From assembly GCA_900556665.1 (NCBI GenBank), contig USPX01000065.1, positions 1 through 9,232 on the forward strand: a stretch of DNA of 9,232 bases, in the 5' to 3' direction. Shown here piece after piece: positions 1-5,999 of the stretch (position 1 is its first letter; every line of letters starts with the position of its first letter). Below the pieces are notes generated by a model. The model was not told the origin of the DNA and did no database searches. It saw nothing but the letters and a program-made list of their open reading frames with translations. Made by a program: the position numbers and the translations under genes. The DNA comes from an uncultured Eubacteriales bacterium. GTDB lineage: Bacteria > Bacillota_A > Clostridia > Lachnospirales > Cellulosilyticaceae.

Positions 1-1756
1 ATGACCAGTCAGGCTGACCATAATTTACCCCATGCCATGTCACCTTATATTTTTCCTGTGTAGTAAAGTACTTTAATGTCTTTCTAAGGTGAATAAGCCC
101 CTTTGTAAACGTATATAATTCAGCTTCTGAGATAAGCTGATCCCAGTTCATCCATATCCCTTCATGATTTTGACAAAACGCATTGTTATTACCACCTTGG
201 GTTCTACCGATTTCATCTCCCATAAGCATCATCGGTACACCTTTCCCCATTAAAAGTAGGCACATGGCATTTTTAGTCGCTACAAGACGCCTACGTAAAA
301 TATTTTGATCTATTGTAGGACCCTCAGCTCCCCAGTTATAACTATAGTTGGCATTATTCCCATCTCGATTTTCTTCACCATTTTCAAGATTATGTTTGCC
401 ATTGTAGCTACATAAATCACGGAGCGTAAAGCCATCATGGGCTGTAATAAAATGAATAGTATGTGTCCCACCTTTTTGCATATCTGCAAAGTAAATTTCT
501 TTGCCAAGCATACAATCGGCTACAGATTTTACAATCCCTTGATCACCCTTTACAAATTTACGCATCGTATCTCTAAAATAATCACTCCACTCTCTAAATG
601 GATATGGCATACGTCCTACATCATAGCTTCCTTTGGCATCCCAACTCTCTGTGATTAACTTTACATTTGAAAGAATTGCATCACTTGCAATTTCTTGTAA
701 GAGCGAATCTTTCATCCACTTGCCTTCATAATCTTGACCTAAAATAGAAGCTAAATCAAATCTAAAGCCATCTATATGATACTCTTTTGCCCAATAAACT
801 ACAGAATCTACAATAAACTTATTAACCATGGTTCTTTCAGAAGCTGTTTCATTACCACAGCCTGATCCATCAGTAAATTCGCCTTCTTCATTGAAACGAT
901 AATAATAATTTGGTACAGCTAAATTTAAATTAGAATCTACTGCAGTACCTGTATGATTATATACCACATCCATAATGACTCTTATACCATTTTTGTGTAA
1001 GGCCTGAATTAATTCTTTTAACTCCGTAATTCTAGTAGCAGCATTATAAGGGTCACTTGAATAAGAGCCTTCTGGCGCATTGTAATTTTGAGGATCATAA
1101 CCCCAGTTAAATTGCATTTTATCCAGCTTTGATTCATCAACTGACAGATAATCAAAGGTTGGCATAATTTGAACTGTATTAACACCTAACTCTAATAAAT
1201 GATCAATACCTGTTTTAATTGTGGTATTTGAAAGTGTTGTTCCCTTTTGCCAAACACCTTTATATTTACCGTTATAACCTTTTTCTTCATAACCCACACC
1301 TATTGTAAAGTCTCTAATATGTATCTCATAAATCATTGAATCCGTAGCTGCATTTAAAATAGGGCTTTTATCATTTTCCCAGCCTGCAGGATTAGTTGCA
1401 CTTAAATCAACCACCATGCCACGTTTGCCATTGACACCTACTGCTTTCGCATAAGGATCGACTACTTCATTAGTTTTACCGTCTACTGTGATTAAATAGT
1501 TATAATAGGTTCCTGCTAAATCACCTATTTTAGTCAGCTGCCATGTTCCCTTTTCTGCTTTAAGCATGGCCTGTTTACTTTCTGCTTTGTTATTGGTAAC
1601 GGTTCCATCTTTGCCATATAAAACAAGCTCTACCTTTGTAGCTGTAGGTGCCCATACTACAAAGCTTGTACATTCACTTGAATATAAGGCACCTAGCTTC
1701 CCATTATATGTGTATAATTCTTCAAATTCCTTCGTACTAAAAATGTTACCAGACAT
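1..1756 (-). CDS. Glycoside hydrolase family 13 debranching enzyme, pullulanase/GlgX hybrid, C-terminus cut by window edge
   Basis: Predicted to hydrolyse alpha-1,6 branch links in glycogen or pullulan-type glucans. No signal peptide is visible, so it is probably cytoplasmic. 585 residues lie in the window, counted from the ATG at 1756. Residues about 20-105 form a CBM48-like domain (FVVWAPTATKVELVLY). The GH13 barrel follows with WGYDPQNYNAPEGSYS, DVVYNHT (D263), GFRFDL (nucleophile D334), ITESWD (acid/base E370) and TAHDG (D441), so the catalytic set is complete. Up to DGFRFDL the text is type I pullulanase (PNYYYRFNEEG, GSGCGNETASER). Right after it the text is GlgX (ASILGQD, SYNGKHN, NGEENRDG, GAEGPT, GDEIGRTQGGNNNAFCQ, WHGVNYGQPDW). 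GlgX normally runs on for roughly another 100 residues, lost here. The start is uncertain: the ATG at 1756 lacks a good ribosome binding site, while a strong one precedes an in-frame ATT at 1804. The hybrid could be a natural fusion or an assembly chimera. Confidence 0.85.
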   Translation of the reverse strand, partial: MSGNIFSTKEFEELYTYNGKLGALYSSECTSFVVWAPTATKVELVLYGKDGTVTNNKAESKQAMLKAEKGTWQLTKIGDLAGTYYNYLITVDGKTNEVVDPYAKAVGVNGKRGMVVDLSATNPAGWENDKSPILNAATDSMIYEIHIRDFTIGVGYEEKGYNGKYKGVWQKGTTLSNTTIKTGIDHLLELGVNTVQIMPTFDYLSVDESKLDKMQFNWGYDPQNYNAPEGSYSSDPYNAATRITELKELIQALHKNGIRVIMDVVYNHTGTAVDSNLNLAVPNYYYRFNEEGEFTDGSGCGNETASERTMVNKFIVDSVVYWAKEYHIDGFRFDLASILGQDYEGKWMKDSLLQEIASDAILSNVKLITESWDAKGSYDVGRMPYPFREWSDYFRDTMRKFVKGDQGIVKSVADCMLGKEIYFADMQKGGTHTIHFITAHDGFTLRDLCSYNGKHNLENGEENRDGNNANYSYNWGAEGPTIDQNILRRRLVATKNAMCLLLMGKGVPMMLMGDEIGRTQGGNNNAFCQNHEGIWMNWDQLISEAELYTFTKGLIHLRKTLKYFTTQEKYKVTWHGVNYGQPDWS

Positions 1757-1810
1757 AACATCTTTTTTGTAATAAGTGTTGGCGTGTTTCTCAGCTAAAT
1801 AAATATTAAT

Positions 1811-1820
1811 CTCCCCCTTT
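1811..1820 (-). promoter_or_regulatory. Strong ribosome binding site before an in-frame ATT, possible true start of the debranching enzyme
   Basis: The minus strand reads AAAGGGGGAG, then ATTAAT, then ATT at 1804-1802. Eight bases separate GGGGG from that ATT, the same gap as between GGGGG and the ATG of the phosphatase gene at 4303. The frame from the ATT to the ATG at 1756 is open and contains no ATG, GTG or TTG. Either ATT is used as a rare start codon, or an ATG has been altered by mutation or sequencing error, or the site is fortuitous. Confidence 0.5.
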
Positions 1821-1912
1821 GCTATAATGGTAAACTTGTCACTTTTTTATATTAATCTTATTAATATTATTAAGTATTCTAATTAGTATTAATTTTGTTC
1901 ACCTTATTGCCC

Positions 1913-1941
1913 ATAATACATTACAACCTAAGTTTGGTCAA
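1913..1941 (-). promoter_or_regulatory. Sigma-A-type promoter for the debranching enzyme gene
   Basis: On the minus strand a -35 box TTGACC (1941-1936) and a -10 box TATTAT (1918-1913) are separated by exactly 17 bases. Transcription would start near 1906, leaving an AT-rich leader of about 100 bases to the ATT at 1804 or 150 bases to the ATG at 1756. No convincing terminator lies between the end of the transglutaminase-like gene and this promoter, so some read-through is possible. Confidence 0.55.
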
Positions 1942-1951
1942 TATTTCAATT

Positions 1952-2950
1952 TCAATTCCATTCATGATCTTGACTTAATATTTCTTCTGAAATCATAAAG
2001 TAGCGATAATCATAGTTTTGCATCTTATGAGATAATGCTGCCCCATAAGTTATATCAATATATGCCTTTTCCCCATCTAATGTAGCTAATGTCCAGCTAT
2101 GATCCTCCCCTCCTGCTTTTCCTATGACGCCTGTTACTTCTATCCCCACTAATTTGCATAGGGTATTATAAACAGCCGTATACCCTTGGCAAATAGCCTT
2201 ACGATTTTCAAGAGCCCCATAGCCTGTACGACTAATGTCCAAAGCTTTTTCATCCTTTTCAATATTCGCAGCCACCCATTCATACAATACTTTTGCTTTT
2301 TCCTTCTGTGTCATAGCTGTAGTAAGTTTCCCCTCTTTGATGAGCTGCTGTACAATCTCAGTACTTGCCTTAAAAAATGCTTCTTTACTGCTTTTTAAAT
2401 TATAGCCTTTAATAGGTTCTAGGGTTAATGTAAGTGTCCCATAGCTTTCACTACCATCTGCACGAATTCCCAATCCTTCTAAACTGCCAAATTGCTCAAT
2501 ATATTTAGCAAAAACCTCTGTATAAGCGGCTTTAATGGTCTCTTGTAAATTACCACTTTCTATTTCTTCATACATCACATGATTATAGGGAATATCATAA
2601 GTCTTTAAACTATGTGCCATCATATACAATAAAATATCTTCATAAGCACTTTGTGTAATGGGATAATCCTCCACCTCCCCCACAGGAAGTTTTAAAGCTT
2701 CTTTTGCAATAGTAATTGGCTCACCTATAGGCACCGCCTGACTCATATTGCCTAATGGTACATTGACCTTTACTTCCTTAGCATTACTATCCCATATAAT
2801 ATTCACATCTATTAAATCGCCTAAATCTCTTAATTTAAAATAGTTACTATCCCCAATTTTATAAGCTGTTAAACCTGTATCTTTTTCATCTTTATAAACT
2901 TTTGCCTCTTTCCCTACACGACGCTCTTCCGATCTAGCTGTGATTGCCAT
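1952..2950 (-). CDS. Transglutaminase-like stalk-domain protein, C-terminal part, 5' end artificial
   Basis: This is the larger, downstream piece of a gene interrupted by an adapter sequence. Of 332 translated residues, 1-5 read native DNA out of frame and 6-15 (RSEERRVGKE) are translated adapter; the genuine protein begins at A16 (AKVYKDEK). Residues about 16-64 resemble the second half of a copper amine oxidase N-terminal-like stalk domain (SNYFKLRDLGDLI, IIWDSNAKEVKV). A helical middle region leads to a transglutaminase-like core: C254 in RKAICQGYT, H284 in GEDHSW and D299 in YIDITYG give a complete Cys-His-Asp triad. Such proteins are usually exported and may process or cross-link cell-surface proteins or wall peptides; the substrate is unknown. 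The ATG at 2950 is not a real start, because the true one is at 3174 in the upstream fragment. The 3' end with TGA at 1952 looks natural. Confidence 0.85.
   Translation of the reverse strand: MAITARSEERRVGKEAKVYKDEKDTGLTAYKIGDSNYFKLRDLGDLIDVNIIWDSNAKEVKVNVPLGNMSQAVPIGEPITIAKEALKLPVGEVEDYPITQSAYEDILLYMMAHSLKTYDIPYNHVMYEEIESGNLQETIKAAYTEVFAKYIEQFGSLEGLGIRADGSESYGTLTLTLEPIKGYNLKSSKEAFFKASTEIVQQLIKEGKLTTAMTQKEKAKVLYEWVAANIEKDEKALDISRTGYGALENRKAICQGYTAVYNTLCKLVGIEVTGVIGKAGGEDHSWTLATLDGEKAYIDITYGAALSHKMQNYDYRYFMISEEILSQDHEWN
2906..2935. other. Illumina TruSeq adapter / read-1 primer sequence embedded in the assembly
   Basis: Thirty consecutive plus-strand bases, beginning CTCTTTCCCTACACGACG and ending CTCTTCCGATCT, are identical to the 3' thirty bases of the TruSeq universal adapter as I know it. 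The match stops at 2906: the adapter would continue upstream with ACA, but the window has TGC. Translated on the minus strand it yields RSEERRVGKE in one frame and DRKSVV-stop in another, both well-known signatures of adapter contamination in protein databases. It interrupts a stalk-domain gene and introduces a stop codon and frame change. It marks a false or gap-filled join, so DNA on its two sides may not be adjacent in the genome. Confidence 0.97.
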
Positions 2951-3174
2951 GTCACCTCAAACTCCTTCTCTGTCCCCTTTAGTGCCATAGCAAAATCCCT
3001 TAATTTAAAATAATTATTCCCCTCTATGGTATATGCCTCCACACATACCTCCTCATTATTAACTAAGAATCTAGCAGTCATTGGCATAGCTGTACTAGCA
3101 TACACTGCTGCACTAGTTGCTATCATTAACATACTTATGAAACCTATTTTTATAATCCATTTGCCTATTCTCAT
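2914..3174 (-). CDS. Secreted stalk-domain protein, N-terminal part of the broken transglutaminase-like gene
   Basis: This is the 5' piece of the gene interrupted at 2906-2935. Of 86 residues, 1-80 are native and 81-86 (DRKSVV) plus the stop are adapter-derived. Residues 1-26 form a signal peptide: charged MRIGKWIIK, hydrophobic core IGFISMLMIATSAA, likely cleavage after VYA. The mature start carries a stalk-type repeat (ARFLVNNEEVCVEAYTIEG, NNYFKLRDFAMAL, FEVTW). In related clostridial proteins this repeat is followed by a linker and a second NNYFKLRDLG-type repeat, which is exactly what the downstream fragment starts with. The two are therefore most simply one gene with perhaps 40-50 residues replaced by adapter; that number is my estimate from family layout. 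The start is supported by AGGGAG nine bases upstream of the ATG. Confidence 0.8.
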   Translation of the reverse strand: MRIGKWIIKIGFISMLMIATSAAVYASTAMPMTARFLVNNEEVCVEAYTIEGNNYFKLRDFAMALKGTEKEFEVTWQSQLDRKSVV

Positions 3175-3214
3175 ACCCTATTTCTCCCTATTCTATACTG
3201 TATTTTTCATTTTT

Positions 3215-3243
3215 ATATTATTAGAATCCCTTAACTACTTCAA
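3215..3243 (-). promoter_or_regulatory. Promoter for the stalk-domain/transglutaminase-like gene
   Basis: On the minus strand TTGAAG (3243-3238) and TAATAT (3220-3215) are spaced by exactly 17 bases, about 40 bases upstream of the ATG at 3174. It lies just past the terminator of the preceding Imm1-like gene, consistent with a separate transcription unit. Confidence 0.5.
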
Positions 3244-3280
3244 TTTAGTTTCTTTTACTTTTTATTTAAGTTTTAATTAC

Positions 3281-3320
3281 AAAAAACACCATGTCTTCTC
3301 TTATATCCGACATGGTGTTT
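3281..3320 (-). terminator. Rho-independent terminator of the Imm1-like gene
   Basis: A perfect 12-bp inverted repeat, AAACACCATGTC (3284-3295) and GACATGGTGTTT (3309-3320), surrounds a 13-base loop. Read on the minus strand the stem is followed directly by a run of T (3286-3281). It begins seven bases after the TAG of the gene ending at 3327. Confidence 0.85.
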
Positions 3321-3326
3321 CTATAA

Positions 3327-3716
3327 CTAATTGCTATACCATTTTAATTGATGTGATCTTGTCCCATGGGCCAAAATATATGCCACTTCTTGTAATGCAG
3401 CAGTAATAGGAATCAGATTATTCTCATTACAAGCAAATGGAAAAAGGTCTTTTCGCTCAAATCTGATCGTTTCCTTTAATGGCTTACCAGTAAAACTTAA
3501 AAATGAATCATCCAATGGATCCCCACTAGTAAATAGCAATAATATCTTATCATACTTATATCCTAATCCTAGTTCTAGGGTAACTTCTTTAAGCTTAAGA
3601 AGGATCATTTGAGGTTCTGTAGTTTTAAACTCATTATGAATCTGAGTGATTTGCTTAATAACCTCATCTATGGTGTTTAGTTTAATGTGATATTGATTGT
3701 ACCTTATTTCATACAT
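3327..3716 (-). CDS. Small cytoplasmic protein, possibly Imm1-family immunity protein
   Basis: 129 residues with no signal peptide or membrane segment. I do not recognise it with certainty. The C-terminal third, NNLIPITAALQEVAYILAH then GTRSHQLKWYSN, resembles the ending of Imm1-type immunity proteins: a strand, then 'P...A' and an amphipathic helix, a G-x-R/P turn and a closing W. The centre (YKYDKILLLFTSGDPLDDSF, then FTGKPLKETIRFE) looks like the paired beta strands of that fold. Imm1 proteins neutralise polymorphic toxins delivered to neighbouring cells, but no toxin gene or secretion gene is visible here, so it would be an orphan immunity gene or belong to an unrelated family. The start ATG is supported by AAGGGAG eight bases upstream. 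The gene is monocistronic, with its own terminator at 3281-3320. Confidence 0.75.
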   Translation of the reverse strand: MYEIRYNQYHIKLNTIDEVIKQITQIHNEFKTTEPQMILLKLKEVTLELGLGYKYDKILLLFTSGDPLDDSFLSFTGKPLKETIRFERKDLFPFACNENNLIPITAALQEVAYILAHGTRSHQLKWYSN

Positions 3717-3756
3717 CCTATAATCTCCCTTATATGGCTAATATACTTACATTTTA

Positions 3757-3792
3757 ATTATAAAAAAAGCCTTAACAACTTCTTTTTTATAA
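3757..3792 (-). terminator. Weak AT-rich hairpin after the phosphatase gene, possible terminator
   Basis: Plus-strand ATTATAAAAAA (from 3757) and TTTTTTATAAT (ending 3792) form an inverted repeat of about 11 bp around a short loop. On the minus strand the far arm contains a run of seven T. Nearly all pairs are A-T, so stability is low. The position, about 50 bases downstream of the phosphatase stop, suits a terminator. Confidence 0.35.
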
Positions 3793-3841
3793 TCTTATAA
3801 TATTAGCTTGGTCATATAATTACTCATGTAAATTTAGTCTA

Positions 3842-4303
3842 TTATTTATCTTTTTCTAACAAATATCTAAGGAGTGCCTCACATCCCTCATACACATCCT
3901 CATAAGTTTTATCAAAGTCTCCTGTATACCAAGGATCATCAATGTCTCTTGGACGGCTGCTAAAATCTAATAATCTATAAACCTTCTTTGCCTCATCCTT
4001 TCCAATAATCCTTCTGATATTTATCAGATTATACGCTTCCATTCCCAAGATAAAATCATATTTTTCATAATCAGCCTTTGTAAGTCTAATGGCCCTTTTA
4101 CCTGTGGTACTAATGCCAAATTCACCTAGCTTCTTTCTTGTACCAGGATGTACACCATTTCCTATTTCCTCATTACTTGTGGCCGCTGAAGCAATATAAA
4201 ACTGGTCTTCTACCCCCTTTTTCTTCACTAAATCCTTCATCACAAACTCTGCCATTGGTGAGCGACATATATTGCCGTGGCAAACGAATAGTATTTTTAT
4301 CAT
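3842..4303 (-). CDS. Low-molecular-weight protein tyrosine phosphatase
   Basis: A cytosolic phosphatase predicted to remove phosphate from protein tyrosine (or arginine) residues through a cysteinyl-phosphate intermediate. Of 153 residues, the P-loop is right at the N-terminus: FVCHGNICRSPMAE with nucleophile C8, R14 and S15 (C-x5-R-S). The general acid is in the RDIDDPWYTGDF loop (D123-P124). Length and motif spacing match the family throughout, and nothing is missing. The start is the ATG at 4303, preceded by AAGGGGG with an 8-base gap; an upstream in-frame TTG at 4330 would add nine unconserved residues and place the ribosome binding site inside the gene. Relatives include Wzb/Etp partners of tyrosine kinases in polysaccharide export and YwlE-type arginine phosphatases; the sequence alone does not decide between them. 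The divergent glycosyltransferase gene hints at a cell-surface role, with no tyrosine kinase present. Confidence 0.95.
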   Translation of the reverse strand: MIKILFVCHGNICRSPMAEFVMKDLVKKKGVEDQFYIASAATSNEEIGNGVHPGTRKKLGEFGISTTGKRAIRLTKADYEKYDFILGMEAYNLINIRRIIGKDEAKKVYRLLDFSSRPRDIDDPWYTGDFDKTYEDVYEGCEALLRYLLEKDK

Positions 4304-4337
4304 TTTATAATCCCCCTTAATTGATATCAAAATCCCT

Positions 4338-4365
4338 ACTATATAGTGATTCTTAATATTTTCAA
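4338..4365 (-). promoter_or_regulatory. Promoter for the phosphatase gene
   Basis: On the minus strand TTGAAA (4365-4360) and TATAGT (4343-4338) are separated by 16 bases, ending about 35 bases upstream of the ATG at 4303. Both boxes are close to the vegetative sigma factor consensus. Confidence 0.5.
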
Positions 4366-4491
4366 GTTTGTAGTTACTAACAAGTACTATTATACCCTAT
4401 GATTCCACTCATCAAACTACTATTATTAATAAGTTGAAATCCATTATTAATATTTTAATATTCCACAATATTAAAACTTAAAATAAACTCA

Positions 4492-4520
4492 TTGATTTTA
4501 ACATCTTAGTTTATTATAAT
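4492..4520 (+). promoter_or_regulatory. Promoter for the glycosyltransferase gene
   Basis: TTGATT (4492-4497), a 17-base spacer and a consensus TATAAT (4515-4520). Transcription would start near 4527, giving an unusually long leader of about 107 bases before the ATG at 4634. Confidence 0.55.
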
Positions 4521-4633
4521 TTTAGACAATTACTTCTTATCTATAAAATAAATTTATTTTACATTTTTTGTAAACTCCATAAATCTTGCCTTTAATATCT
4601 ATACATTTACTAAAATATTAAAGGAGTTTTACA

Positions 4634-5941
4634 ATGAAAAGAAGTAGATATGTTTCGGTAAAAACTAAATTCTTTATCGCACTTACTACAGCCTTAGCTT
4701 GGGTAGCTCTCTCTATTTTCTTATCTCGCAGCTGGCTACAAAGCTTAAGTAGTGTAACCAATTTCTTTATCAGTTTCTTAATCATCGCAGGGATTGCTTA
4801 TATTCCAGGATTTATGAATACTTTTTTACTTACAAGTGTTTTAATCGATAAGCAACCTGAATTCAAAAATGATGATCCTGATGATGACATTACCATTCTT
4901 GTAGCAGCCTATAATGAAGGTGATACCATTTATGACACTTTAAGTTACATCAATGCACAAGATTATAAAGGTAAAATCAAAACAATCGTCATCAATAATA
5001 ATTCTAATGACCATACTGTCCAGGAGGTACTTCGCGCAAATCGTGAGTTGCCTCTAGATATTGAGTGTATTGATGAAAACACCCCGGGCAAATTCAATGC
5101 ACTTAATGCAGGACTTAAGAAAGCTACTACAGAATTTATCATCACACTGGATGCAGATACAATACTCCATAAAAGTGCAGTACGATATCTTGTGGCGCGA
5201 ATCAAAAGTGCCCCAAATGATATAGCTGCTGTAGCTGGTAGTGTTTTAGTAAGAAATAGCCGTGATAATTTACTGGCTAAATTACAGGAATGGGATTATT
5301 TCTTATGTATCATGTCTATCAAGAGAATGCAAGGTCTCTTCCAAGGTACTTTAGTGGCTCAAGGTGCCTTCAGCATTTATAAAACAAGTGTTGTAAAAGA
5401 AATTGGTGGTTGGAGCGATGCCATCGGTGAAGATATCATCTTAACATGGAATATGCTAGCCAAAAATCTTAAAGTATATTATGAACCATTAGCTATCGCC
5501 TTTACAGATGTACCAACAGAGTTTAGTCACTTTGTAAAACAAAGATCTAGATGGGCTAGAGGTATGATTGAAGGCCTTAGACTTATTAAACCTTGGGAGC
5601 AGCCTAATATGTACTATAAGTTTTTAACAGGGATTGATATCTGTATCTTATTTATGGATATTGCTTATGTACTTTTCTTCATTCCAGGCGTGATTCTTGC
5701 ACTATTTGGTAAGTTTTACATCGTTGGGCCTTTCTCGCTTTTAGTTGTGCCTTTAACTGTGCTGACCTTTGCACTACTCTTCTTCAAGCAAAGAACCTTC
5801 TTTAAAGCACTTGATTTAAAGGTACGAAAAAATAGCCTCGGCTTTACTGTTTTTATTTTATGCTATCAATTTATAATTTCCCCAATCTCCCTCTATGGAT
5901 ATATCCAAGAATTCTTTAACATGAAAAGAGTATGGAAATAA
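4634..5941 (+). CDS. Membrane glycosyltransferase family 2, PgaC/IcaA-like polysaccharide synthase
   Basis: Predicted to polymerise a sugar from a nucleotide-sugar donor at the cytoplasmic membrane, as poly-beta-1,6-GlcNAc, cellulose and hyaluronan synthases do. 435 residues: two N-terminal membrane segments (about 13-31 and 44-68), a cytosolic GT2 domain (about 85-310) and three C-terminal membrane segments (about 333-358, 362-384, 402-421). Visible motifs are ILVAAYNEGDT (nucleotide binding), GKFNALNAGL, the metal-binding DAD in ITLDADT (173-175), GED at 265-267 with the catalytic-base acid, and the processive-type QRSRWARG starting at 303. Length is normal for PgaC-like enzymes. The ribosome binding site AAAGGAG is seven bases before the ATG. 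It stands alone, with its own promoter and a strong terminator; no deacetylase, export or c-di-GMP gene accompanies it, so the polymer cannot be named. It could also be a non-processive transferase of the same fold. Confidence 0.92.
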   Translation: MKRSRYVSVKTKFFIALTTALAWVALSIFLSRSWLQSLSSVTNFFISFLIIAGIAYIPGFMNTFLLTSVLIDKQPEFKNDDPDDDITILVAAYNEGDTIYDTLSYINAQDYKGKIKTIVINNNSNDHTVQEVLRANRELPLDIECIDENTPGKFNALNAGLKKATTEFIITLDADTILHKSAVRYLVARIKSAPNDIAAVAGSVLVRNSRDNLLAKLQEWDYFLCIMSIKRMQGLFQGTLVAQGAFSIYKTSVVKEIGGWSDAIGEDIILTWNMLAKNLKVYYEPLAIAFTDVPTEFSHFVKQRSRWARGMIEGLRLIKPWEQPNMYYKFLTGIDICILFMDIAYVLFFIPGVILALFGKFYIVGPFSLLVVPLTVLTFALLFFKQRTFFKALDLKVRKNSLGFTVFILCYQFIISPISLYGYIQEFFNMKRVWK

Positions 5942-5947
5942 TAAATC

Positions 5948-5988
5948 AAATGAGTCAGTATAAACTAATTTATACTGACTCATTTTTA
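5948..5988. terminator. Strong bidirectional terminator between converging genes
   Basis: A perfect 17-bp inverted repeat AAATGAGTCAGTATAAA (5948-5964) and TTTATACTGACTCATTT (5969-5985) has a 4-base loop CTAA. It begins six bases after the glycosyltransferase stop and eleven bases past the end of the converging cysteine-rich gene. A T run (5983-5987) follows on the plus strand, and TTTGATTTATTA follows on the minus strand, so it can serve both genes. Confidence 0.9.
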
Positions 5989-5999
5989 AATTTCCTATC

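Larger units (their letters stand above)
4304..4633. other. 330-base AT-rich divergent intergenic region
   Basis: No coding region is visible between the phosphatase and the glycosyltransferase starts. It holds one promoter for each direction, a perfect 16-base A/T palindrome AAAATAAATTTATTTT (4545-4560), and an overlapping short inverted repeat TTTACA-N5-TGTAAA (4558-4574). Both repeats would lie in the roughly 107-base 5' leader of the glycosyltransferase transcript. In DNA this AT-rich they could be chance. Confidence 0.6.

Noticed and set aside
310..658. Small open frames on both strands over 310-658
   Set aside because: They are shadows of the debranching enzyme, whose conserved GH13 motifs occupy the same DNA in a continuous minus-strand frame.
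1801..1950. Repetitive TTAATATT-like AT tracts as an iteron or CRISPR-like array
   Set aside because: The units are short and irregular in sequence and spacing, as expected for very AT-rich intergenic DNA, and no replication or Cas gene is nearby.
2938..2950. Start of a separate protein at the ATG at 2950
   Set aside because: The first five codons read the upstream gene out of frame and the next ten are adapter sequence, and no ribosome binding site belongs to this ATG.
2914..3174. A genuine 86-residue secreted peptide
   Set aside because: Its last six residues and stop codon come from the adapter; it is only the first part of a longer gene.
3026..3406. A 126-residue hydrophobic plus-strand open frame
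   Set aside because: It runs antisense across the signal-peptide gene, a promoter, a terminator hairpin and the end of another gene; its hydrophobicity comes from AT-rich antisense codons and no ribosome binding site is seen.
3842..5941. A complete exopolysaccharide locus formed by the phosphatase and the glycosyltransferase
   Set aside because: They are transcribed divergently from separate promoters and the window has no kinase, export, deacetylase or flippase gene, so a joint pathway is only a possibility.
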